Shown here: positions 1 through 5,188 of the stretch, in pieces
How the letters are laid out: every line of letters begins with the position of its first letter
Numbering within the stretch: position 1 is the first letter of the stretch
Source of the DNA: Oscillospiraceae bacterium
GTDB lineage: Bacteria > Bacillota > Clostridia > Oscillospirales > Ruminococcaceae
Length of the DNA: 7,549 nt
Assembly (NCBI GenBank): GCA_017472375.1
Contig: JAFUQL010000142.1
Location: 1-7,549 of the forward strand
Direction: 5' to 3'
Notes under the pieces: model-generated
Database searches by the model: none
What the model was told of the DNA's origin: nothing
The model's input: the letters and a program-made list of their open reading frames with translations, nothing else
Translations under genes and position numbers: made by a program

Positions 1-1346
1 ATGGTCACTGCGGTACCGAGTCCCTTTCGGCTCTGCACCCGGATGGTGCCGCCGTGGGCTTCCACCACCTGCCGGATGAAACTCATGCCCAGCCCGGTGG
101 ATTTGCTGCGGGAGAAGCCGGGGTCCCAGATGCGGGCCAGCTCGTCGGCAGCCATACCGATGCCATCGTCCCGCACGGTGATGCGGATGCGGTGCTGTTC
201 CGCAAGCCCCTCCACGGTCAGGTCGATGTGCCCCTCGCCGGAGCGCAGTGCCTGGTAGGCATTGTCCAGTGTGTTGGCGATGGCCCGGGCCAGCCGCACC
301 CGATTGCACAGCACCGGGCGGCCCGGGCAGTCGTTGGTGTAGCGGATGATGTCCGGCGGGATGTGGATGGCGGCGTTGGCCAGCGCGGTGTTCAGCAGTT
401 CGCCGGTGGGCACCTCGGACTTGCGCTCCTCATACAGGATCTCCGAGATCATCTCGTTCATGTTGGTGGTGGCATCCGAGATGCGCTCCAGATATTCGGA
501 GATGCGGGGGTCCTGCTCCATCATGGCCGAGAGGCTCACCAGCCCCTGCATGGTGGTCAGGGGGCTTTTCAGGTCGTGCACCAGAAACTGTACCTCACTG
601 AAGCTGCGCAGCCGCAGGGCCTGAAGCTGGGTCTGGTGCAGTTCCTGCTCCACTGCGGCCTGCTTGGCCTCGGCCTTCCGCAGGCGGTAGTCCTTCGCCA
701 GCAGCAGCACCTGCACGAACACGCAGAACAGGAACGAGAAGCAGATGGCCAGAATGAACTGATCCAGCACCGGCTCCACCCGGTAAATGTGGGCGGCCAC
801 CTTCACGTCCCGGGAGATCTCGCCCCGGCCGAAGCCGTAGGGGGTGAGGGAAGGGGCCACGTCCAGGCACTGCACCATGAACAGCAATGTGCTGAGCAGG
901 AGCAGCTTGTTGAAAAACTGGGAGGACAGCAGGTGGATGTAGGACAAAAACAGAACGAACATCACCAGCAGCATGGCCGGCCAGCTGAAGTCGTAGTGGA
1001 TGTGGTAGATCCAGTAGATGACGTTGTACACCAGCAGGATCAGCGATGGCGTGAGCAGGATGTTCAGGGAGAAGGAGCGCCGCCCGCCCACATACAGGGT
1101 AAGGGAGTCGCTGATCATAAACGCGCCCAGATAGTGGGGGATCGCCCGCAGGCTGTTCAGGAACACCAGCCGCAGCGCCAGCCACAGCAGAAGGCTCACG
1201 TCGCCGCTGAGCAGCACGGACTGCAGGTCGGCGTAGATGCCCAGATTTTCGGTGGTCATCAGCAGCGGGCACAGCACCCCCAGCAGCACCATCAGGCAGC
1301 CGCGCACCAGCATGGAGCGGTTGCATTCAAGGCGAAAACGGTTCAA
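1..1346 (-). CDS. Sensor histidine kinase, C-terminus cut by window edge
   Basis: Membrane-bound two-component sensor kinase that should autophosphorylate a histidine and pass the phosphate to a response regulator not in view. I translated this frame by hand: 448 residues are open to the left edge with no stop. Six hydrophobic stretches (about residues 12-31, 45-66, 93-113, 122-141, 145-161, 194-217) form the sensor region. A charged, probably coiled-coil linker follows, then the H-box VHDLKSPL with phospho-acceptor His257. The ATPase domain shows the N-box (Asn358 in IANTLDN), G1 box DDGIGM (393-398), F-like box WDPGFSRS and G2 box STGLGM (416-421). Only the last few residues seem to be missing. 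The start is TTG at 1346-1344, ten bases after AAAAAAGGAG; the first in-frame ATG (1313) lacks a ribosome site and would trim the first TM segment. The signal sensed is unknown; the sensor region matches no named domain I recognise. Confidence 0.92.
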   Translation of the reverse strand, partial: MNRFRLECNRSMLVRGCLMVLLGVLCPLLMTTENLGIYADLQSVLLSGDVSLLLWLALRLVFLNSLRAIPHYLGAFMISDSLTLYVGGRRSFSLNILLTPSLILLVYNVIYWIYHIHYDFSWPAMLLVMFVLFLSYIHLLSSQFFNKLLLLSTLLFMVQCLDVAPSLTPYGFGRGEISRDVKVAAHIYRVEPVLDQFILAICFSFLFCVFVQVLLLAKDYRLRKAEAKQAAVEQELHQTQLQALRLRSFSEVQFLVHDLKSPLTTMQGLVSLSAMMEQDPRISEYLERISDATTNMNEMISEILYEERKSEVPTGELLNTALANAAIHIPPDIIRYTNDCPGRPVLCNRVRLARAIANTLDNAYQALRSGEGHIDLTVEGLAEQHRIRITVRDDGIGMAADELARIWDPGFSRSKSTGLGMSFIRQVVEAHGGTIRVQSRKGLGTAVT

Positions 1347-1356
1347 GAAAAGCACG

Positions 1357-1366
1357 CTCCTTTTTT
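1357..1366 (-). promoter_or_regulatory. Ribosome binding site deciding the TTG start of the kinase
   Basis: On the minus strand AAAAAAGGAG lies ten bases before TTG at 1346-1344. A GTG in the same frame (1355-1353) is too close to the Shine-Dalgarno to be used, and the downstream ATG at 1313 has no such site. This supports a TTG start. Confidence 0.7.
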
Positions 1367-1382
1367 GGCAGTTTGTTCGGTG

Positions 1383-1404
1383 GGCACGGAGAGAAAACCG
1401 TGCC
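1383..1404 (-). other. Hairpin in the 5' leader of the kinase mRNA
   Basis: A perfect 7-bp stem (GGCACGG / CCGTGCC) with an 8-nt loop lies between the predicted promoter and the ribosome site of the kinase. With a start site near 1409, the hairpin would begin about six nucleotides from the 5' end of the transcript. Such 5' stem-loops can protect mRNA. Read on the plus strand it is followed by TTTT, but no plus-strand gene ends here. Confidence 0.5.
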
Positions 1405-1415
1405 TTTTCAGGTTC

Positions 1416-1444
1416 AGCATAGCACGGGCGGGCGGATTTGTAAA
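1416..1444 (-). promoter_or_regulatory. Promoter of the sensor kinase
   Basis: On the minus strand TTTACA (-35, 1444-1439) and TATGCT (-10, 1421-1416) are separated by exactly 17 bp. This is a good housekeeping-sigma match inside a GC-rich region. It would give a leader of about 60 nt before the TTG start at 1346. Confidence 0.6.
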
Positions 1445-1481
1445 TGCAGGCTGACTTGCGGGAGAATGACGTTACGTTGTT

Positions 1482-1499
1482 TTTTTCTCATGAGAAAAA
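1482..1499. promoter_or_regulatory. 18-bp perfect palindrome, candidate operator
   Basis: TTTTTCTCATGAGAAAAA is perfectly symmetrical, with no central spacer. It lies 38 bp upstream of the -35 box of the kinase promoter and about 40 bp beyond the terminator of the neighbouring operon. It is an AT-rich island in GC-rich sequence. The position suits a site for a dimeric regulator of the kinase gene. The regulator is unknown and binding is inferred from symmetry and position only. Confidence 0.4.
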
Positions 1500-1539
1500 T
1501 GGGAATAAGCCCAGCGCTGCGCACTCCGCACAGGTGTAC

Positions 1540-1575
1540 AAAAAACGGGCGGCGGGTGAAGACCACTCGCTGCCC
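1540..1575 (-). terminator. Intrinsic terminator of the four-gene minus-strand operon
   Basis: Read on the minus strand, 33 bases after the stop of the repair gene, GGGC-A-GCG-A-GTG folds onto CAC-C-CGC-C-GCCC with a 5-nt loop, ten pairs interrupted by two single A-C mismatches. It is followed by G and six Ts (1545-1540). This is a classic Rho-independent terminator. Confidence 0.85.
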
Positions 1576-1608
1576 GGATGGGAGGTTCAAAAATGCGTTT
1601 TGTGTGGA

Positions 1609-2289
1609 TCAGCGCCGGCGCAGGGTGCGCAGATACGCTTTGTGTTCGGGGGTGATGCGCAGGCTCTCGATGGCCTTTTGGATGGCCTTGTTGTGGGTCC
1701 AGGGCTCCAGCCGCCGCTGTTCGAGAAAGGGCAGCACGGCCTCGTACTGTTTGGCCAGCGCCGTGGCGAAATACCACGCCTGCATCATGCGGACGTAGTA
1801 GTGCTCGCTCTGCACGGCGGCCACCCGGGCGGGCCACTCCGGGGAGAAGCCCTCTTCCAGATAATGACACATCAGCATCTCCATGCCGAAGCGCACCGTG
1901 TAGGGGTGTCCGCTCTCCATCCAGCCCAGCAGGCGGTCGGTCAGCCCGGCGGGGCGGCGGGCAAAGGCCCGCGGACGCAGCAGGTCACAGGTGGCCCAGT
2001 TGTCCACATAGGGCAGAAACTCCTCCAGCGCGGCCACGGTCTCTTCATAGCCGCTCAGCCCGGACAGCAGGATCCCGTGCAGGTTGTCCTCCTCATAGTA
2101 GGCGTGGGGCAGGCTGCGCAGAAAGGCTTCTTCATCGGGGGTGCCGCGCAGCTCCCGGGCCAGCGCCCGCAGCGCCGGGGTGCGCACCCCGATGACCCGC
2201 TCCGGTGGGACGGTGGGCATGAGCCCGCACTGAAACGCCCGGTAACCCTCATCCTGCAGGGCAAACGGCCGGGCCTGTACGGCGGTCAG
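1609..2289 (-). CDS. DNA alkylation repair protein, AlkD-like
   Basis: Cytosolic HEAT-repeat DNA glycosylase-like protein (family PF08713/COG4912) expected to remove alkylated bases such as 3- or 7-alkylpurines. The protein has the pattern of short Firmicutes members: PTVPPERVIGVRTPALR near the N-terminus, DNWATCD (Asp102, the likely counterpart of the catalytic Asp of AlkD), YTVRFGMEMLMCHYL, YYVRMMQAWYFATALAKQYE, and THNKAIQKAIES near the C-terminus. The first ATG in frame (2220) would drop 23 residues that still look like the family N-terminus (TAVQARPFALQDEGYRAFQ). No ATG, GTG or TTG exists upstream before the stop at 2319-2317. I therefore place the start at CTG 2289-2287, which overlaps the def stop (CTGA) and follows a weak GGGG at 7 nt; the product is 226 aa. 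If CTG is not used, the gene is 1609-2220 (203 aa). Last gene of the operon, probably coupled to def. Confidence 0.88.
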   Translation of the reverse strand: MTAVQARPFALQDEGYRAFQCGLMPTVPPERVIGVRTPALRALARELRGTPDEEAFLRSLPHAYYEEDNLHGILLSGLSGYEETVAALEEFLPYVDNWATCDLLRPRAFARRPAGLTDRLLGWMESGHPYTVRFGMEMLMCHYLEEGFSPEWPARVAAVQSEHYYVRMMQAWYFATALAKQYEAVLPFLEQRRLEPWTHNKAIQKAIESLRITPEHKAYLRTLRRR

Positions 2290-2696
2290 ATCAGCACCCC
2301 GCTGCAGTGGTCCAGCTCATGCTGGATGATCTGGGCAGTGAAGCCGGTGAAGGTCTTGATGCGGGGCTTGAGTTCCAGGTCCTGCCAGCGCACCTTGATG
2401 CTCTTATACCGCTTTGCGGGGCGGGTGCCGGTCAGGGACAGGCAGCCCTCCTCGGCGCTGTATGGGCCGCTGCACTTGAGCAGCTCCGGGTTCAGCATGA
2501 CCAGATACTCGCCGTCGTTGTCCACGGCGATGATGCGCTTGCGCACCCCGATCATATTGGCGGCCATGCCCACACAGCCGTCGGCGTGGGCCTGCAGAGT
2601 CTCCAGCAGGTCGGCGGCCACCGGCAGATCGGCGGCGGTGGCCGGCTCAGAGGGCTGGGCAAGGAACAGGGGGTCTTTCATAATGGGTCGGATCAT
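2286..2696 (-). CDS. def: Peptide deformylase, short Clostridia-type
   Basis: Metal-dependent hydrolase that removes the formyl group from the N-terminal methionine of nascent proteins at the ribosome. The 136-aa product carries motif 2 EGCLS (residues 83-87, metal ligand Cys85) and motif 3 HELDH (126-130, ligands His126 and His130, catalytic Glu127), so the active site is complete. Motif 1 reads CVGMAANM (41-48) in place of the usual GxGLAAxQ: the first Gly is Cys and the Gln is Met. The protein stops six residues after the second His, with no C-terminal helix. From memory, a group of short Clostridia deformylases shares this pattern. ATG 2696 is chosen because GAGGTG precedes it closely and the homology begins there; a longer frame back to 2834 runs into the preceding gene. 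It starts 40 bp after the DUF6933-like gene and its stop overlaps the likely CTG start of the repair gene. Confidence 0.95.
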   Translation of the reverse strand: MIRPIMKDPLFLAQPSEPATAADLPVAADLLETLQAHADGCVGMAANMIGVRKRIIAVDNDGEYLVMLNPELLKCSGPYSAEEGCLSLTGTRPAKRYKSIKVRWQDLELKPRIKTFTGFTAQIIQHELDHCSGVLI

Positions 2697-2736
2697 GGGG
2701 CACCTCATCGTTTTATAGGGTGGTTGGCGGAACGGT

Positions 2737-3273
2737 TTACCGCAGAGGCGGCAGATACAGTCCAGCGCTTTGGGGGGCGTGCACGCACCGGCGCAAAAAT
2801 TCCGTCGGGCAGGCGGTGTCCTCGTAGGCGGCACAGCGGCCGGGCAGGCGGTTCACCCCGGCGGCAAGCTGCGTCTGGTGGTGTTTGGCGGGGTCGGCCA
2901 GCAGGTCGGCGGCCAGCACCGATTCCCACACCCGGTTCAGGTAGGCCACCGGCCGGCGGCCGTGGGTGCGGGTCAGGCGGGGCTGCCCGGCGGCTTCCAG
3001 GTAGTTCTCGGTCTCCTCAAGGCTCAGGCCGGCCTCACGCAGGCCAAGGCGGATCTCCTGCACCGCCAGCAGGTGAACGGCCTGCCAGTCGGCGGGGGCC
3101 ATGCCCATGCGCACCACCGCATAGCGGCTGGGGCTGTGTACCAGTAAAAGGGTGCTCTGCCCCCGCAGTTCGATGCAGTGGGCGTCCCAGCAGCCCGCAA
3201 GCGGGGTGGGGGCGCCGTAGGGCACCGGCTGCTTTATCAGCCGCTGCAGCGGCCAGGTCACACCGATCTGCAT
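2737..3273 (-). CDS. Hypothetical protein, DUF6933-like
   Basis: A 178-aa soluble protein without signal peptide or membrane segment. The N-terminal MQIGVTWPLQRLI, a Trp followed by an alternating hydrophobic strand (CWDAHCIEL, then STLLLVHSPSRYAVV), a long helix (DWQAVHLLAVQEIRLGLREAG, about residues 62-82) and the closing THGRRPVAYLNRVWE (about 104-118) resemble the DUF6933 family as I recall it; its function is not known to me. The C-terminal 55 residues contain three cysteines and no motif I recognise. The ATG at 3273 shares its first base with the TGA of the preceding HD gene (TGATG) and sits just after GGAGGAG, which is inside the end of that gene. The two proteins are therefore probably made in fixed ratio by translational coupling. 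The coding call is firm; the family call is moderate. Confidence 0.8.
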   Translation of the reverse strand: MQIGVTWPLQRLIKQPVPYGAPTPLAGCWDAHCIELRGQSTLLLVHSPSRYAVVRMGMAPADWQAVHLLAVQEIRLGLREAGLSLEETENYLEAAGQPRLTRTHGRRPVAYLNRVWESVLAADLLADPAKHHQTQLAAGVNRLPGRCAAYEDTACPTEFLRRCVHAPQSAGLYLPPLR

Positions 3274-3704
3274 CAGGGCTCCTCCAGCAGGCGAATGGCC
3301 CGGGCGTACTTGTCCAGCCGGGCCCGGGTCCACTCGTCCACATGGTCCAGGCGGGTGGTATCGCTGTTGTGGCGCAGGTCGGCCAGCTTCACCGCCCGGG
3401 CGATGGGGTCGTGCTTCAGTGCCGCCACATATTCCATGTAGGGCACAGCGTCGTTGTGGGTCAGCAGGGCCAGCGCCTGCAGCACCGGGGCAGGGAAGCC
3501 CATCCCGGCCAGATCCTCCAGGGTGGTGTCAGTGTCCTCCGCCACATCGTGCAGCAGGGCGGCGATGGTGGTGTCCTCGTCGGTCATCTGTTCGGCCAGA
3601 TGAAAGGGGTGGAACACATAGGGCAGGCCGGTCTTGTCGGTCTGGTCCTTGTGGGCTTCAAAGCACAGCTTCAGTGCGCGGCGGGTCAGCGGGGTATAGA
3701 TCAT
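3273..3704 (-). CDS. HD-domain phosphohydrolase, (p)ppGpp-hydrolase-like
   Basis: A 143-aa single-domain HD protein related to the hydrolase half of RelA/SpoT and to small alarmone hydrolases (Mesh1 type). If active like them it would remove pyrophosphate from (p)ppGpp in the cytosol. Visible motifs are FHPFHLAEQM (His32, likely first metal ligand), LLHDVAEDTD (His52-Asp53 plus Glu56-Asp57, the HDxxED signature) and KLADLRHNSD (Asp109, matching the KLADRxHN motif of SpoT). There is no synthetase, TGS or ACT domain, so it cannot be a full Rel protein. Start ATG 3704 lies six bases after AAAGGAGG; the frame is open far upstream but that part crosses the promoter. It is the first gene of the operon. 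Its substrate may be another nucleotide, since members of this subgroup are mostly uncharacterised. Confidence 0.85.
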   Translation of the reverse strand: MIYTPLTRRALKLCFEAHKDQTDKTGLPYVFHPFHLAEQMTDEDTTIAALLHDVAEDTDTTLEDLAGMGFPAPVLQALALLTHNDAVPYMEYVAALKHDPIARAVKLADLRHNSDTTRLDHVDEWTRARLDKYARAIRLLEEP

Positions 3705-3730
3705 GGTGAGCCTCCTTTGGCAGGGTGCGC

Positions 3731-3808
3731 TCAGCCGTGGCTGAACAGCACCGGATACACCGTCAGATCGTGTTCGGTGAGGAGATCCCGGATGGTCTCC
3801 TCGGCCAC
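3731..3808 (-). CDS. Possible 25-aa leader peptide ahead of the HD gene
   Basis: Between the minus-strand promoter and the HD gene, a GTG at 3808-3806 preceded at 8 nt by AAGAAGG opens a 25-codon frame ending in TGA at 3733-3731, 26 bases before the HD start. Its product would read AEETIRDLLTEHDL then TVYPVLFSHG after the initiator, a plausible amphipathic peptide. It could be a leader peptide, a small protein, or the remnant of a longer gene, since the frame stays open upstream through the promoter. I do not recognise it, and codon statistics on 25 codons are weak evidence. Confidence 0.25.
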   Translation of the reverse strand: MAEETIRDLLTEHDLTVYPVLFSHG

Positions 3809-3857
3809 CCGGAGGGCCTTCTTTGCAGCAGGCCCGGAGGGTGAGTGTTCTGTACCG

Positions 3858-3866
3858 ATTATACCA
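3858..3866 (-). promoter_or_regulatory. Extended -10 promoter of the HD-DUF6933-def-alkD operon
   Basis: The minus strand reads TGGTATAAT: a perfect TATAAT at 3863-3858 with the extended TG one base upstream. The hexamer at -35 spacing (TGCGCA, 3886-3881) is poor, as is usual for extended -10 promoters. Transcription would begin near 3851, giving a leader of about 147 nt before the HD start. It is the only good promoter I find for the four minus-strand genes. Confidence 0.7.
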
Positions 3867-3898
3867 CGGTGCAGGGTGCGTGCGCATGGGCTGAAATA

Positions 3899-3920
3899 CC
3901 TTTGTGAAACTGTACAAAGG
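3899..3920. repeat. Inverted repeat CCTTTGT-N8-ACAAAGG
   Basis: Two perfect 7-bp arms are separated by eight bases. The repeat lies about 50-70 bp upstream of the predicted start of the HD operon transcript and about 110 bp upstream of the lacI -35 box. No T-run follows directly on either strand, so it is not a terminator. The layout suits a binding site for a dimeric regulator, but I cannot name one. Confidence 0.4.
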
Positions 3921-4032
3921 CAGCGAAGGTTTTTTGTCAGCTTCGGCAAAGGATGGAAACGATGCCATGGACGATGCGGTGAAAACCAGCAGGAGACCCG
4001 GCAAAAAATGCAAAAAACAGGACACGGAGGGA

Positions 4033-4061
4033 TTGAAAAAACGGGGCTTCGGGTATATGAT
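4033..4061 (+). promoter_or_regulatory. Promoter of lacI-malQ
   Basis: TTGAAA (-35, 4033-4038) and TATGAT (-10, 4056-4061) are exactly 17 bp apart, each one base from consensus. The expected start site is near 4068, just before the operator. The resulting leader is about 87 nt. Confidence 0.8.
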
Positions 4062-4073
4062 AAGCATAGATGC

Positions 4074-4085
4074 GGAAACGTTTCC
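4074..4085. promoter_or_regulatory. LacI-family operator
   Basis: GGAAACGTTTCC is a perfect 12-bp palindrome with the central CG typical of LacI/GalR-family sites. It begins about six bases after the predicted start site of the lacI-malQ transcript, so a bound repressor would block initiation or escape. The obvious candidate is the repressor encoded next door. A CcpA cre site is a weaker alternative, since three positions of that consensus do not fit. Confidence 0.75.
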
Positions 4086-4154
4086 ACGGGCGCCTGCCCA
4101 CAGGAAAACGCCTGCACCGGTACCGTGACCCTCAAACGAAAGGACATCGACCCT

Positions 4155-5156
4155 ATGACCATCAAGGACATTGCCAGACTTTCCGGATATGCGGTGGGCA
4201 CCGTTTCCCGCGTACTGAACGGCAGCCCCAACGTGTCTGACGAAGCCCGTGCCAAGGTAATGGCAGTGGTGGAGGAACATCATTTTGTTCTGAACAACAA
4301 CGCAAAGCATCTGAAGCAGCAGGCGGGCAGCGGCATTGCCATCATCGTCAAGGGCACCCAGAACCTGCTGTTCGCGCCCCTTGTGGAGCAGATGCAGGGG
4401 CTGATCCGCAAAAGGGACCTGGCCAGCCTGATCTACTACATCGACGAGGACGAGAACGAGCTGGACCAGGCGCTGCAGGTCTGCCGGGAGCGGCACCCCC
4501 AGGGCATCCTGTTCCTGGGCGGCGATCTGGATGACTTCCGCGCCCGGTTTGGCGGCATCAAGGTGCCCTGTGTGCTGGTGACCACCTCGGCGGCCTCGCT
4601 GGGGTTCGACAATCTCTCCAGTGTCAGCACCGACGATGCGGCCGCCGCTGAGTTTGCGGTGGACCGGCTCATCAGCATGGGCCACAGCCGCATCGGCGTG
4701 CTGGGCGGCCGCACCGATTCCCACACCGCAGCCGCCCGCTACGGCGGCTGCCGGGCATCCTTTAAAAAGCACGGGGTGGAATTCGACCCGGCAGTGCAGT
4801 ATGTGCCCGCCCGCTTCGGCATGGCCGGCGGGTACCGGGCCATGGGGGCCCTGCTGGACCAGATGCCCGGGCTGACGGCGGTATTCGCCATGTCGGATGT
4901 GATGGCGGTGGGCGCCATTCGGGCCATCCACGACCGGGGCCTGCGGGTGCCCGAGGACGTGTCGGTGATGGGCTTTGACGGCATCGAGATGGGGCGTTAC
5001 CTGACCCCCCAGCTCACCACCATCCGCCAGCACCGCGAGAGCATCGCGGACCGAAGCGTGGAGATCCTTCTGCGCTGCATTGAAGAGAAAGCGCCGGCAG
5101 TGCATGAGATGACCCCCTTTGGGCTCATCACCGGCGAGAGCGTGCGCGCCCTGTAA
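4155..5156 (+). CDS. LacI-family transcriptional repressor, likely of malQ
   Basis: A 333-aa DNA-binding regulator of the LacI/GalR family. Residues 2-22 form the helix-turn-helix (TIKDIARLSG, then TVSRVLN), with Val14-Gly15 at the two positions of the recognition helix that choose the operator. The hinge helix KHLKQQ follows (about 51-56), with the Leu that enters the minor groove at the central CG. The rest is a periplasmic-binding-protein-like effector domain: SVSTDD near 155, RLISMGHSRIGVLGG, AVFAMSDVMAVGAIRAIHD and VSVMGFDGIEMGRYLTPQLTTI, all standard landmarks. Start ATG 4155 follows AAAGGA by ten bases and begins exactly at the HTH; the frame is open far upstream but only antisense to other genes. 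malQ follows after 32 bp, so maltose or a maltodextrin is the likely effector (a MalR-type role), and the operator in front suggests autorepression. The effector is inferred from context. Confidence 0.95.
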   Translation: MTIKDIARLSGYAVGTVSRVLNGSPNVSDEARAKVMAVVEEHHFVLNNNAKHLKQQAGSGIAIIVKGTQNLLFAPLVEQMQGLIRKRDLASLIYYIDEDENELDQALQVCRERHPQGILFLGGDLDDFRARFGGIKVPCVLVTTSAASLGFDNLSSVSTDDAAAAEFAVDRLISMGHSRIGVLGGRTDSHTAAARYGGCRASFKKHGVEFDPAVQYVPARFGMAGGYRAMGALLDQMPGLTAVFAMSDVMAVGAIRAIHDRGLRVPEDVSVMGFDGIEMGRYLTPQLTTIRQHRESIADRSVEILLRCIEEKAPAVHEMTPFGLITGESVRAL

Positions 5157-5173
5157 GGCGGCACATTGACCCA

Positions 5174-5179
5174 GGGAGG
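5174..5179 (+). promoter_or_regulatory. Ribosome binding site deciding the malQ start
   Basis: GGGAGG lies nine bases before ATG 5189. A GTG at 5180 in the same frame touches the Shine-Dalgarno and could not be used efficiently. The protein family also begins at MRSSG. Confidence 0.75.
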
Positions 5180-5188
5180 GTGTACAAT

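Larger units (their letters stand above)
3705..4154. other. Divergent control region between the HD operon and lacI-malQ
   Basis: These 450 bases hold two promoters pointing apart (3858-3866 minus, 4033-4061 plus), the operator at 4074-4085, an inverted repeat at 3899-3920 and a possible 25-codon leader ORF (3731-3808 minus). AT content is higher at 3900-4065 than in the flanking genes. No well-supported gene of ordinary size is present. The 69 bases from the operator to the lacI start show only the ribosome site AAAGGA (4139-4144), ten bases before the ATG. Confidence 0.7.

Noticed and set aside
595..1326. 243-codon minus-strand frame inside the kinase
   Set aside because: It is an alternative frame of the kinase gene on the same strand, with Ala/Gly/Pro/Arg-rich noise, while the true frame shows all kinase boxes.
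54..1454. 466-codon plus-strand open frame
   Set aside because: It is antisense to the histidine kinase, rich in His/Gln/Gly from high-GC shadow reading, has no ribosome site and no family resemblance.
1482..1499. Palindrome as a terminator
   Set aside because: The stem is AT-rich and has no loop or following T-run; a much better terminator lies at 1540-1575.
2697..2834. 46-residue N-terminal extension of the deformylase
   Set aside because: It overlaps the 3' end of the preceding gene out of frame; the family N-terminus and the ribosome site fit ATG 2696.
3904..4128. 74-codon GTG-started plus-strand frame ahead of lacI
   Set aside because: It contains the lacI promoter and operator, has no ribosome site, and lacks any recognisable motif; the Lys-rich product reflects local A-rich sequence.
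2307..4154. Long upstream extension of the lacI frame on the plus strand
   Set aside because: It runs antisense through def, the DUF6933-like and HD genes and the control region. Codons are noise-like, and homology begins exactly at ATG 4155 with the HTH.
3705..5105. Upstream extension of the HD frame on the minus strand
   Set aside because: It crosses the promoter and is antisense to lacI; the HD domain starts at ATG 3704 with a strong ribosome site.
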